64,000 nt of DNA from Blasia pusilla (taxonomy: Eukaryota; Marchantiophyta; Marchantiopsida; Blasiales). The stretch is taken from positions 6,696,001 to 6,760,000 of the forward strand of contig CM114274.1 in assembly GCA_050084515.1 (NCBI GenBank), written 5' to 3'. Under the pieces are notes generated by a model. That model searched no databases. It saw only the letters and a list, made by a program, of their open reading frames with translations, and was not told the origin of the DNA. The translations under genes were made by a program, and so were the position numbers. Of this stretch, positions 1 to 11,335 are shown one piece after another (within the stretch, counting starts at the first letter, position 1; each line of letters starts with the position of its first letter).

Positions 1-99
1 TTTTAGTGAGATTGCAAAGGCACACTCTTTGTGGAAAAGGCTTATCAGAAATAGTTGAAGGGAGGTTATTAAGAGAGAGCATTTCAAGAGCTCGAGGGT

Positions 100-480
100 A
101 GGTTGATATCCTCATCCATTTTGAGGAGACTTATGGGTGGTGATGCATTGTAATTACATACAAACGCAAGTATGTTGGGTTTTGGAGTTGTGATTACTCA
201 AAAATATGATGACGGAAAGGAGAATGTAGTGGCATATACAAGCTACTCAAACAACACTATAGATGTGGAGTACGATTCCTATGGAGGGAAGTGCTTAATT
301 AGTTATAGTGTAAGCAATGGCGCATTTCAAATGTTTTCTATTTTGGAACCCTTTCACCTTATCTACCACTCAAAAGATTAATAAGCAGTGAAAATATTAT
401 AAGAAAGCTTGCCACATGGACATTTTTTTATCATAAGCGTATGACTTTGAAGTTTCCCATCACATAGGATATCTCAACAC
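100..480 (+). pseudogene. Ty3/gypsy RNase H remnant
   Basis: The reading frame contains a recognisable retrotransposon RNase H stretch: a 'GFGVVITQ' beta-strand, then 'DGKENVVAYTSYSNN' matching the gypsy pattern of a glycine-rich strand followed by 'VAYASR', then a degenerate 'EYDSYGGKCL' where active elements have a YS-x-x-E-x-E motif. Stops appear after about 70 residues, and the acidic catalytic positions are not all preserved. It lies upstream of the integrase relic at 1215-2260 on the same strand, so both probably come from one element split by the insertion at 532-793. Family assignment is by motif memory only. Confidence 0.6.
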
Positions 481-531
481 ACGAGTCCGAGCGATGATTC
501 TAGAGCTCGGAGGTATGGAGAGAGTGATGAG

Positions 532-793
532 CAAGGTTGCGTATGGAATGTCCATGCTATGGAAGGTCCATGTGGACCCCACCATCTCCTTCTTTCTCAT
601 TCCTTCCACTTGCCTTCATATTTCCATACTTTCTCGTATTTTCCTCCCTCCACCTCCACTACCTCCCCCCCAATTGCGTCATTTGCCCTTGCCCTACCTT
701 CCATCATTAACTATAAGTATGGGCCCCACATCTTGTAATCCATGTCTGTGAATATGTCAAAACTTCTTCTATGTCCATTTTTGTGCAACCTTG
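532..793 (+). mobile_element. Non-autonomous hAT-like element, copy 1 (262 bp)
   Basis: The element begins CAAGGTTGC and ends GCAACCTTG, a perfect 9-bp terminal inverted repeat. It is flanked by an exact 8-bp direct repeat GTGATGAG at 524-531 and 794-801. An 8-bp target duplication with short CARRG-like ends is the signature of the hAT superfamily. The inside is pyrimidine-rich with no transposase, so it must have been mobilised in trans. It interrupts the gypsy relic and is therefore younger than that insertion. Related copies lie at 7209, 8899, 9351 and 13763. Confidence 0.8.
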
Positions 794-1214
794 GTGATGA
801 GGAGATGGTGTCGGTTTGGCACGTATTTTCCTTTTTATGTTTTTTGGCTATGTTAGGTTAGTAAAAGACATCCTATTTAGGAGGGAGGTTGGATGGTAAG
901 TCCAGAGATCTTCAGGCTAATAAGTAGTCAAGAGGAAGTCACGACATCAATAATGATGAGATGGTCTTGGAGCACTTGTGCATTGGCATCTTAGCGAGTA
1001 CGGTGGGTGCTCGAGAGCAAGATAGTCTTAGATAGAATCTTATGACCAGCCGAGAGGTTCATGTGGGAGGAGACGCATGTGCTTTAAGTTTAGGAAGATT
1101 TTCGAGTGCAAATGGTGCCTCATCATTTGTAGCAAGCATGAGTTTTGAGACGTGCACAAGAAGAGTCGGGTATTTTTGGAGTCAAGGGTAGATATAACTT
1201 GTTTTAGATTCAAT

Positions 1215-2260
1215 ATTCATTGCATGGTTTGCAAATTGATGTTCAACACTTTGTAGCAAGATGTATATCATATGATGAGTGTGAGCATCTTTCAATGTTC
1301 CAACTCCAAACTTGCATCCTTTACTTATTATGGATTAGGATATCAATCGAATTTAGACTTTGCAAGGCCTTTACCATTGATAAGATGCCATATTTAGGAT
1401 ATTTAGTCATGTTGGAGCACTTCTCCAAGTGGATTGAGCTAGTAGCATTTTTTGAAAGATTGAGTAAGGGAGTGGGTTATATGTTCCTTGATCGAGTGAT
1501 GAATTAGTTAGGTGCATTAAGAGAAATGTTGACAGACTAGGGTTCTGAGTTAATTGATTGTGTGATTAGGCAGTGATAGTTCATTTTATGACTTAGAGAG
1601 ATCATCTAGAGGCAAATGATTTGTTAAGGAGATTTGTGCAAACCATGAAAATAGGATTGTGCAATTATGGGTTGCAAAGAGGACACTTAGGAGATTGGGA
1701 CCTATAATTATTATGGTTGGCTATGGGTTTCTGCTTTAATCGGCATATATCTTTGGTATTATTTTTACCATGTATTTCTTGCTCCATGAGGGGGAGCCGA
1801 ATTTTCTATCATCGTTTTGACATAAGGTTGTTGAGATACTTGACCTTAAAAACCTAGATCTATGGGTGCAAGCCTCGTCTCAATAGGCTTAGTTCTTTCA
1901 AAGAGTCATGCCTATGGCACTCTAGAACCTGGATATTGTTGAACACGACTATACAAGAAGGAGGATATCAACCAAGGATATGGATATTCTGTCATGGATT
2001 CATTGCGATTATATCTTCACATAGCAAATGGTGCCAATAAAATTGGACGTACTATTTTGCGAGTGTAAATTATTTCACCTTTATGAGGCCTTATTTTAGA
2101 GGGCAATAATGGTATATTTTCAAAAGATTATGTGTATAATTATGCGCAATGTCATCTTTCGAGCATAGATGAGAGTGTTTATTCAAGCTTAACAAAAAAA
2201 AATATTGCGCTTAAGATTTATGTTGTGTAGGTTTGCCACAGAAGCAATCACAATGCTAGT
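1215..2260 (+). pseudogene. Ty3/gypsy integrase and C-terminal region, decayed
   Basis: The frame at 1220-1507 carries the start of an integrase core ('EHFSKWIELVA', then 'FLDRVMN'), and after a stop come 'LTD' and 'GSELID', matching the DDE-integrase pattern. Further pieces in shifting frames (about 1590-1780 and 1980-2230) resemble the end of the integrase and the post-integrase tail, including 'GDWDL' and 'LAMGF' near 1690-1730 and 'LEGNNG' near 2100. There are many stops and frameshifts, so it is dead. Its tail (about 2080-2250) is similar to the 38.3-38.5 kb gypsy fragment, so both belong to one family. Any PHD-like end is unrecognisable here. Confidence 0.6.
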
Positions 2261-3859
2261 TTATGATGGAAGTTATTAAGATAACATATGTCATTTTGGC
2301 AAGACCTTCTTACGTGGTTCCTCAATGATATTGACTTTGTTCTAGATGTACATTTGAGTGATAGGTAGATTATAAGATGACTCTTGATGTTATGGGTTGT
2401 AAGATTTAGTAAGAAGCTAAGGTGATGAAAGATGGAGCAACCTAGCAACCACACTCCTAATCTTAGTACCGAAAGATCAATGCATAACATTGAGATTTAA
2501 TTTTATAGGCTATATGTATAGAAGATTGAGTTATGGTTGAGCTCGTTGGATACACGTACTGCTATATTTGATACCCATACAAAATAGGTAAGCTTAATAT
2601 GGGTTAGTCAATTAAACACAATTATCTTAACTAGGATTTGTGAACTACAATTAATGTAAGTAGAGACTATGGTTAGGGTTTCTTGTACATACCCTATATA
2701 ATTGAGAAGTGGAAAAACCCTCATTAATTCTCTCGTTGCAAAATTTTCCTCTCCATGGTGGTATGTGTGTGTGTATGAGAGCCATATTCCATCAGTCATG
2801 TTTGTTTAACAATTTTCTACAATTTGGAGTTAGAGGGACCCAACCACCAACTAGGGGATGATTGTAGTGTGTCTAATCGTTCATATCTAGATGTGCTAGG
2901 ATTCACAATATAGATTTCTACGTATACATATACAAACGATCTTTGTGGATCACGATGTGTAGTCACACGAAAATTATCATTACTCTTAGAAAGATCCTCA
3001 AGATCACATCGAAGCCTAAAGGATCTTTAGTAGTTACCATTTAAGCATGTTATGGGGAACTGATACCTTCAAGGTTACCCATGTGTATAGGTCACCCTTG
3101 CCTTTGTGAGTGACACTCTTGGGAAGGTGTTGCTTGTTATGGATCTTGTAACACATCCATTATAAGGGCTTTGGATGATTGGTGATTACACTTGGAGGGC
3201 CACGTGAGATGTGTCATGTAGGGAGGGTGTCATATGTTAGGGCCTTGCTCTCATATGATACTTGGTTGGATTGAGAATAGTTGTGTACTCTATGTCATTT
3301 ATCACATGTTATGGATGTATAACATGTTTGTATATGTTACCATTGAGTTTCGTGGAGAGGAGATACATTTTGAATAACATTCACTTTGAGCTCATTTTTC
3401 TAAGACTAGACACTGTTGAGATTCGTTGTTGTTGTGTTGGGCTAGGTTTGATTGGAGATCACAAATTTAAAGTTTATTGGAGATTGACACACGTCTTTTG
3501 CAAATACCGCAATATGTGTGTGATGGTGGGTCTCAATATGAGGCACTTGTGTATCTCAATAGAGAATGTGTAGATCGAGCATGAGTAGTAGATTGCAATT
3601 ATCATACAGAAATGGCTACAATGTTTAGTAAGCTTGTGAACTCCTTAGGACATATTAATTGGGCCACATCATATCATAGAGGTACATACTTCAATGCAAG
3701 GTTTTTAGAGAATTCAGGTTCCACACATGGCGCCATTTCAGAGGCAGTGATGCGAGAGGGATCCATTCCTTTACTCTATGGCAAGTTGACGAGAGATAGT
3801 GAGAATGCAACACAAATACTCCTGGGTTACGAAAAACAACATTTTCCCACATAGTCCCT
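2261..3859. other. Gene-free repeat-like stretch
   Basis: No protein family is recognisable on either strand. The longest frames, 3262-3573 and 3612-3854 (+), have no known motif and no splice context. The 80-residue frame at 3612 is cleanly open but unrecognised. The stretch probably consists of old retrotransposon flanks. Confidence 0.4.
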
Positions 3860-4273
3860 TAATGAACTCTATGATGAAACTATAGACCCATATACCCAAA
3901 CAAACCAGAACACGAAAGACAAAATCCTCGTATTGCAAGAAAGGCAACAGAAGAAGAACGCATTTAGTTCGTTTTGTTCACTGGTTAGGATGCGGCTGAC
4001 CGAGAACAATTTAAGAATATTCCTTATTTCGGAAACTCGGAATCTGTTCGGCCAATGGTGTTCCTTCTTGGAAGGTAGAAAACGAATTCGCCCATGAATG
4101 ACAAAAGTCGAATGATGATATCCAGAATCTAAAGGACGAAGGATACGAAAAGACGATGTGGAAAGAAATGAGGAGGACGAAAGTATTTACTTCGTGCAGT
4201 GCAGCCAAAGGCGAGAGGAGACGCCCCGGGGGCCCGGGGAAGGTTCTTCGTCTAGTTAGTAACACAGAATAGC

Positions 4274-4306
4274 AATAATAATAATAATAAAATAAAATAA
4301 ATAAAA
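4274..4306. repeat. AAT/AAAT microsatellite
   Basis: An uninterrupted run of AAT units passes into AAAT units, giving a simple A/T-rich microsatellite. Confidence 0.85.
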
Positions 4307-4441
4307 CGGATGTAAACGTGGCATAGGATGTCCTAGATTGGCGGAAAGGACCTCCGTGAGAGTAGCGGTATTGCGGCAAGCGAGGAGGAGGGTCGGGCAC
4401 TCATAATCGCGACGACGACACCTGTTTCTCGGACTCTCTCC

Positions 4442-4489
4442 AGTGACCAGTAGGCTACTTAGCCGAAGGTAAGTAGCCTACTGGTCACT
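4442..4489. repeat. Perfect hairpin, 20-bp arms
   Basis: Arm 4442-4461 is the exact reverse complement of 4470-4489, with an 8-base loop GCCGAAGG. It abuts a second, unrelated hairpin that starts at 4489, so the two form a tandem double hairpin. Confidence 0.9.
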
Positions 4490-4552
4490 CCTGGCCTTTG
4501 ACTCTCACTTCGGCCGCTACTAGGCTGCCGAAGTGAGAGTCAAAGGCCAGGA
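4489..4552. repeat. Perfect hairpin, 26-bp arms
   Basis: Arm 4489-4514 pairs without mismatch with 4527-4552 around a 12-base loop. The stem contains CCGAAGTG/CACTTCGG, and the neighbouring loop at 4462-4469 contains CCGAAGG, so the two hairpins share a small core word. Confidence 0.9.
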
Positions 4553-4975
4553 TGGCAGCGGAGATCACCTACGTACATGCGTGCCACCATACCCTCTGGG
4601 AGCCGCCTCTTGCATCCGTTCATGCCGAACCTTCCATCCGGTCCACACCCTCGGCTTGCAGCTTCGGAAGTCGCGACCTCGCAACAGCATATCCTCCGAG
4701 TGTTCTCATTCACGCTCCGCGGCTCCACCATTAATTGTACAGGTCACGCACTAACGGCTGTACGTACTGCCGTCCCTCCTCTCCTGCGCCGTCTTATGAT
4801 CGCACTCCCGTCCCTATCCTCGCCGGACGAACACCGTCACGGTAGCAGGCTAGGACTCTTTATATGACCCGACCCCACAGCTCCCTAGTTCTTTTGTCGT
4901 CCTGTGTCGTCCGTCCGTCCTTCCTACGACGGCGCCTCCTCCTCTTCACACGTCGTTAGGGGGAAGGCTCCCTTC

Positions 4976-5011
4976 TTTGTCTTCGGGGCCGGTTATGGCC
5001 CCGAAGACAAA
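4976..5011. repeat. Hairpin, 15-bp arms with CTTCGGGGCC core
   Basis: Arm 4976-4990 is the reverse complement of 4997-5011, with a 6-base loop GGTTAT. It is the third strong hairpin within 570 bp and again carries CTTCGG in the stem. Confidence 0.85.
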
Positions 5012-5502
5012 AAAGAGAGCCTATTTATTTTTTGTTCTCTCTTTTGCATCGCGATCGGTTTCCCATCTTTTTTCTATATATATTTTCTTTTTTCTTTTCG
5101 ACAAATATGCATAATGGAAAATTCATCATAAGAACAAAAGAGGGGATTCAAAGAATCAAATATCCAAAGGTCATAATAGGTCCTGAAAAGAAAGAAGGGG
5201 TATTCTCACCCAAGGAAATGAGGTCTTCGGAATACCACCTTTTGATTATGTGATTTTTAGTTAAAGAACTCTTCGGAGTGGATTGCCCGAAGCGAGAATA
5301 GGAAAGCTTAGGCAGCTTAGGAGAATCACGCCCCTCGGGAAAAACAAGTCGGATTTAGGGCTATTAATCATTTTTCATTCCCTGCTTCATTCTCTCTTTG
5401 CTTATCTTTCCTTTTTCTTGCTTTCTTGATATGGCAATCATAATGTGCTCCCCACTTCATTTCGTGTTTGCTTATCTTTGGTTTTTTCTAACGGTATGTT
5501 TA

Positions 5503-5560
5503 TCTACATTATTAAAAGAGGATGGGGTTTGAGAACCCCATCTTTTTTTGATGCTTTTAC
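5503..5560 (+). mobile_element. Helitron-like 5' end
   Basis: An A followed by TCTACATTATTAAAAGAGG matches the starts at 15638, 30341 and 48176 in this window. Plant Helitrons begin with TC, often TCTA, inserted after an A. No matching 3' end was found nearby, so this is a truncated end. Confidence 0.4.
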
Positions 5561-6276
5561 ATTTTTGCCTCCTCGTGTAGTGTGTAACATGTGACTTAAT
5601 AGGTTTAGGCATAACATGTGATGTGTAGACTCGTTTCCAGTTCTATTTGTTATCATTTAAGTTCTCCTCCCAAGAGCTTCTAAACCAATGGAGTTGGTTT
5701 ATAAATGATATAAATACTTGTCACATGAGGATGGGAAAGAGAATCATTGGACATTGCCTTCTACCTCGTCCATATCGTGGAGAACATCAACCCATAAGAT
5801 AACACAAACTAAAATTTAAAGTACTATTATGAACGAAACTACTAGGAATCTTATTTGGAGACTTTTCGTACATTTTTACTCCCCTCTTTACAATAATAGT
5901 AGGTATAAAATTTTAATTAGAAAATCTTATAATGTTGGAAAAATATATTATAATCGAGTGAAGTTGTTTAAACTGCGAATATGATCTTATAGTATCTCCT
6001 ATGAGAAAGAGAGAAAAAGGATTCATTCACTCATATCATATCAAACCATGTATGAATGACTCATCAATTTTGTAATTGAAGGAAAAGATGCTCATTAATT
6101 AATGTACATGTGATATTCTAACAAAATATGAAGCCTCATAATAGAGTGATGATAGGTCTCTTCCCTTAGTTCTCATTTTTAAAAAAATCCTTTAAATAAA
6201 AAATATTCAGTTTCATAATATCAATTTTTTTACTAGAAGCATAACAAATGACTTGTGGAGATGCCATACTTTATAG
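5561..6276. other. AT-rich gene-free stretch
   Basis: I see no coding potential or recognisable repeat family here. Confidence 0.4.
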
Positions 6277-6620
6277 CATGTTTGCACACGGACAAAGTCC
6301 GTATCAACGATCCTATCCATGTTTGCCCTATGGAGGATTATGTCCATGCGGGCCCGGGTACCCGTAGCCCACACCAGAGCCCACCCTACAGCCCGCCACA
6401 TAGACCCGGGCTGACAGAGCCCGTACATGTTGCGCGAGTTGTGGCAAGCATGCAAGGGGGCCTTGACCCCCATTGGGCGGGCTCACGCCCGCGTAGGGCC
6501 TCCATGGCGGGCTAGGGGCGAGCTCAAGGCTCCCGTAGCTCGCCTCCAGCCCATCCCCAACCCGCCATGCAGGCCGTGTGTGGGCCCCCAGCCCGCCATG
6601 TGGGCTGTGGGCGGGATAAT
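6277..6620. repeat. hAT-like left end joined to a GC-rich block
   Basis: Bases 6277-6345 resemble the left end of the short hAT family: CATGTTTGCA, then GGACAAAGTCC, CTATGGA and GTCCATG. From about 6346 to 6615 the sequence switches to a very GC-rich block dense in GCCCGCC, CCCGGG and GGGCGGG, with an imperfect inverted relation between 6385-6400 and 6590-6615. The block has several open frames in both directions, which is what GC-rich DNA produces by chance, so no gene is called. No target duplication was found. Confidence 0.45.
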
Positions 6621-7208
6621 GAGGAAATGGATAACTTGACATGGAGGATCATTTTTTAATGATTCAATAGAATCTCTTCATTTCCTACTTCAATCTCTCA
6701 ATCTTAGACCCAAATTGTTCATCCCCTCAAGCTTGAACTTTGGACCTTTGTCTTTTCAACTTATGTCAAGGTTTGCCAAATTTCTTGTGATCTTTAGACC
6801 TCCATCTTTTTTGAATATGTTCATATATTGTGAAACACAATTTTCTACATGGTGCTCTTTCAGAGTCTTTCTACGGTGTGATTTTTGCTTCCAACAAGAT
6901 CAAGGGATTACTCTTGCTTTGCTTGATCTTTTGAAACATGATCAATCCAACATTATATCCTCATCCCTTCCAATCAATCATTGGTGGAGGATTTTTTTAC
7001 TTTCTCCGAACATCCACATTTTTATTTTTTAATTTCTATTGTTACTTTCTCCTCGAGTATTATTATCAAACTTGATTACTCGTCTTTCCAATAGGTATAA
7101 GTATCATCTAGGAGAGTTGGTTCTTTTCAGACTCTACGGGTTCTCTAGTCTTTCTTCCTTCTATTTCAATGTCGATGGGATGTTTTATGTTCATCACTCT
7201 CACACCTC

Positions 7209-7539
7209 CATGGTTGCACAAGAATGGACAAGTCAATTCCTAAGATGGACGTGGACATACAAATGTGGATATTTCCCAAGTACATGGATTGCAAGAGATG
7301 GGGCCCACACTTGTAATTCATGATGGAACATAGGGTAAGGGTGAGTGGGGAAATAAGGGGGGAGGGAGTGGAGGTGGAAGGATCAAGAAACAAGAGAATA
7401 TGCAACACGAAGGCAAGTGGGGGGAAAGAGAAAGAAGGGGAATATAGGGCCCATATGGATAAGTCCTTCCATAGGGTAAACATAAGTCCATAAATATGGA
7501 CATGTCCGTAGACATTGATTTTTTACACATGCAACCTTG
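7209..7539 (-). mobile_element. Non-autonomous hAT-like element, copy 2
   Basis: The ends are CATGGTTGC and GCAACCTTG. Flanks CACACCTC (7201-7208) and CATACCTT (7540-7547) match at 6 of 8 positions, as expected for an aged 8-bp target duplication. The purine-rich interior is the reverse complement of copies 1, 3, 4 and 5. No transposase is present. Confidence 0.7.
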
Positions 7540-7547
7540 CATACCTT

Positions 7548-8898
7548 ATTGTTTTGTGTGCATTTTTATCTTCTTAAGATCTTTGTATATTTATATTCTT
7601 GAATTGGTGCTTTTCATACCACAAAGATTACTAGTTTTTTTTACCTCAAGTGCAATCGCTTCTTATCCTTCTTGAAGTGACTTTGAATTATAAACTCTCT
7701 TTTATCTAATCCTAATTCTCTCCATCAAAATGTATTCGTGATGGATGCCAATCATCTTATTACGCATCTTATCATTATATTCCCACTTTATTGGTCTATT
7801 ATGATTACTCTTGTATTGAATAACATTTCTATATCTGATTATATTGCCAAAGAGTTGGAAAATCCATCTCCTCGCTTCTCTAGTCTAACACTCCGTCCTT
7901 CAACCATAACTTCTCCCCCCATTCTCCTCCTCAACCTAGATTGTCTTATTTTCCTCTTGAAAAGTCTCACATATTACACTCTAATTTTCTTCCCTATGGG
8001 CCTTTTATCCCTTTCAATCTTGATCCATTACTATATAATCCTACTGATTTGCCATCCTTACATACCACAAGGTTTAAGATACTCATTTAAACTCTTGCAT
8101 CCAATTTCAAAATCCCATCTTCTCTATCTTCTATCCCTTACCCAACTAACTTAACCATGCATTCCATCATCATCTCATTTACCACCCACCTACTCCCCAT
8201 ATACGCCTTCTTTTTCTTCATCTATGCCAAACGTTCATTGCATGCCATGTTGTAAAGAGTTTTCTATCACTAAGATACAAATAAATAAAATCAGTGCTAT
8301 TATTGATCCATGTAGGGGCCTTTGATTCCTAACCCAACCCACTCTATTTTGATTCATGGATCAAGTATGTAGGGCCAAATTGATCTCCTTCGCTCTTTCC
8401 ATCTCACAAAGAGCAAAGAAGATTCATTTTGCTCTTCATCTCATCATCCATTATGCATTTATTTTTTCATTACAAAATGTAAGTGCATGATCACACACAT
8501 GCCAATGTTTTGTATCTCCTATTACTCTTTCTCCAATGGATTTTAGTTCTCTCTCTAAAGGGGTGTATGACTAATCATCCTAAAACCTCGTTGGATGTCC
8601 AATGCTTCATTTATTGTGATTGAGAGAATTTTTGAAATGAGCATTTTCTTTGAGCAGAGGCATTAGAAGTGATTCGTCCTGATCAATACACCAATCATGG
8701 GATCCTCCAATACAACATTCCCTCTACATAACCTACTTTTGGGGCAAGTTGGTGAGTTTTCACTTGGAGCTTGAGCATTGATTTTCCTTTCTCCCCTAGA
8801 TCCAAGTGCAGTATAATGGCTTTCTTAGAAGCTTTCACTCTCCTTCAAGTGGTGAGACACCTAGTTTCATGGAAGATATTTCTTCAGTTGGAGGTTTT
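7548..8898. other. Gene-free stretch between hAT-like copies
   Basis: The longest frame (7738-8154, +) is rich in Ile, Leu and Ser from pyrimidine-biased sequence and has no recognisable motif. Nothing else can be supported. Confidence 0.4.
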
Positions 8899-9200
8899 CA
8901 AGTTTGCATGTGGACAAAGTTCCTATCCACGGATATGTCCATGGACTTACGTCCATTCTATTGAAGAACTTGTCCATGTGGGCTCCACCTTCCCCTTATT
9001 TCTCATTCCTCCACTAGCCTACATGTTCCATACTTTTCAGTTTCTTCCTCCCTCCACCCCTCCTTCCTCCCCCCTTATAACCCCACTTTCCCTTGCCTTA
9101 CCTTCCATCATGAACTATAAGTGTTGGCCCTACCTCTGGAAATCCACGTGTGTGGACATGTCTAGACTTGTCCATCCCTATCCATTTTTATACAATCATG
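8899..9200 (+). mobile_element. Non-autonomous hAT-like element, copy 3
   Basis: It starts CAAGTTTGC and ends ACAATCATG. Flanks GAGGTTTT (8891-8898) and GAGGTTTC (9201-9208) match at 7 of 8, a good 8-bp target duplication. The interior has the family's TGTCCATGGACTTACG word and a long pyrimidine-rich tract. Confidence 0.75.
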
Positions 9201-9350
9201 GAGGTTTCATGTAGATTTTTCTTCATACTCCTCCTTATCTACTTTGGGGGGAAGGCTATTACGCATGGTTTTTGTTTATCTTTAAGAGCATTGTATTCAT
9301 GCAAAAATTTCAAGTGTCTTTACCTCTATTTATAAGTTGTTTCTACACAT

Positions 9351-9963
9351 CAAAGTTGCATGTGGACAAAGTCCAAGTCCATGGACTCACCTCCATCCTA
9401 TACAAGGATTTCTCCATGTGAGCCCCAACTCCTTCTTCTTTCTCATCCCCCCTACTTGCCTCTATGTTCCGCACTTTCCCGTTTCTTGCTTCCCCTATCT
9501 TCACTCCCTCCAAAGTTAAAGACCGTGTCACCGGACATGTCCATGTCCATGGACTTACGTTCGTCCTATGGAAGGACTTGTCCATCTGGACTCCACCTTC
9601 CCCTTCTTTCTCATTCCTCCCACTTTCTTATGTGTTCCACACTTTCCCGTTTCTTCCTCGCTCCACCCCCACTTCGTGCCCCCCTTATTTCTCCACTCTT
9701 CCTCGCCCTACCTTCCATCATGAACTATAAGTGTGAGCTCCACCTCTTGCAATCCATGTCTGTCATAGGGACAAACTTGTCTGTTTTTATGCAACCATGA
9801 CTCCCTCCCCCCTTATTGCCATATCCGCCCCTGCCTTGCCTTCCAACACGAGCTATAAGTATGGGCCCCACCTCTTGAAATCCATATCCATGCACATGTC
9901 CAAACTTTTCCGTCCATGTTTGTCCTAGCTAGAGGCAAACAGGCCCGTTTTTATGCAACCATG
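9351..9963 (+). mobile_element. Composite hAT-like element, copy 4 (tandem interior)
   Basis: The left end is CAAAGTTGCATGTGG and the right end is GCAACCATG at 9955-9963. Flanks CTACACAT and CTTTACAT match at 6 of 8. The interior repeats the family consensus about three times: left-type words recur near 9530, and right-type words TATGCAACCATG occur near 9786 and at 9952. Neither inner junction has its own target duplication, so this looks like one insertion that is internally multiplied, or nested insertions whose junctions have decayed. Confidence 0.6.
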
Positions 9964-11335
9964 CTTTACATACTGCGACATGTTATCTACCATAACCTAT
10001 CTTTATGTTGTTGGTTGCTTGTTATTTATTGGCTGTAGATATGTCTCCTCTTAGTGATAGGTTCTTGTAGAGGATTTTTTTCTTATTGGTTAGTCATACC
10101 CTTTTATTGCAATTTCATTCTACTTTAGCACTCACTTATTTCCTAGTCAATTTAGGGGGCCCACATAAAGTCATTATAATTGTGAGATAGTCGAGGAGAT
10201 AGTGGTCCATGGCTTTCGCTCCACTCTTGATATTTATCTACATTGGGTTGTGATTTGAATTCTATGTGTCAAGACACATACAATTCAATTTCTCGTATAA
10301 CCCTCTAAAAGGATTTCCAATATATAGTAGGACACCTAGCGAGTATTATTCCATCTTCCAATCCTTTTGTGCCTATAATGCGTCCATTACCAATTCTTAC
10401 CATGCTACTCATGGTGAATAAAATAATCTTCAATCATCATTTGGCATCAGATGGCTCTCTTTTTCCCATTGCACATTTCTATCCCCTTCAAGGATCAACA
10501 CAATGTCCATCTCATTTAATGCCTTCTATCGTTGAAGATAGAATCTATATTTTTGGTCCTCCTCTTAATTGGTTCTACTTATACCCATTAAGTAAAGCAA
10601 CTCTTTGTCTTATATCTTTATGTTCAACCAAGTAACATCACATACAACCTTCTTCATGCCTTCCTTTGATATTTTCCCACCAAATCTTAATTTGACCATC
10701 TATATCAAAGATGATTGAGTTTTAAGCATCCTAATTCAATTCATAGACTATATATCTAAGTTTATGTAAAAGACCCTCTTGAAACATAGAAAATGACTTT
10801 ATCTACAATCTTATCTAAGGGATCCCCTAGTTTCTTATCAAATTCTCTCCCAATATTTTCTTCAACATTCTTCCTACCTTCTTTGGAATTCTCCTCATAC
10901 CTTAGAATTGTGAAATCGTCTGACTTCTTTCAATAAGTCAATCGCGAAAACCTCTGGAGTCTTTGCTTCACAACAAGCTCTCTTGCCTAATTCTTTTGGA
11001 GGTTTGGGGGCTTTTCTTCACATTTGCCATAAAAAAAACATTTTTTGGGGAGAAAGGATCTTATCACCCTAACCATGACTACAAGGTTTCTCCGAGGAGA
11101 TACACCTACCTTGATAGATCATGTGTGTGCATCTACATGGGATTTAGCATTTCTTGTAAGTGTCTTCCGAGTCAAATCTTTAAATTTTTTGTTTCTTTGT
11201 AGCCGTTGTGCAACTTTAATTTGTGATTACACATCGTGTCTGTCAAATGTTTCTCCTATGGTATTGCATGCAAAGGAAACATATTATGCCTTCAAGTATG
11301 AATATAGTGAGAATCTTCTTGAGAGAAGTGGAAGT
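9964..11335. other. Gene-free repeat-like stretch
   Basis: Frames at 10369-10635 and 11045-11428 (+) are open but show no family motif. Probably decayed retroelement sequence. Confidence 0.4.

Larger units (their letters stand above)
3860..5480. other. Organelle-like segment, possible mitochondrial insertion (NUMT)
   Basis: The texture changes abruptly here: purine-rich and GAA/CTTCGG-rich sequence, a CCCGGGGGCCCGGGG block near 4224-4240, an AAT repeat, and several perfect hairpins. To my eye this resembles intergenic DNA of plant mitochondria more than the AT-rich repeats around it. No mitochondrial gene or tRNA is recognisable, so the call rests on texture alone. It could instead be an unrelated repeat with foldback structure. 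The right edge is placed just before the Helitron-like TCTACATT start at 5503. Confidence 0.3.

Noticed and set aside
6328-6642. Several open frames through the GC-rich block
   Set aside because: High GC removes stop codons on all frames. No motif, start context or splice signal supports a gene.
9360-9800. 146-residue Ser/Leu/Pro frame
   Set aside because: It is the pyrimidine-rich interior of the composite hAT-like element; similar frames appear in every copy.
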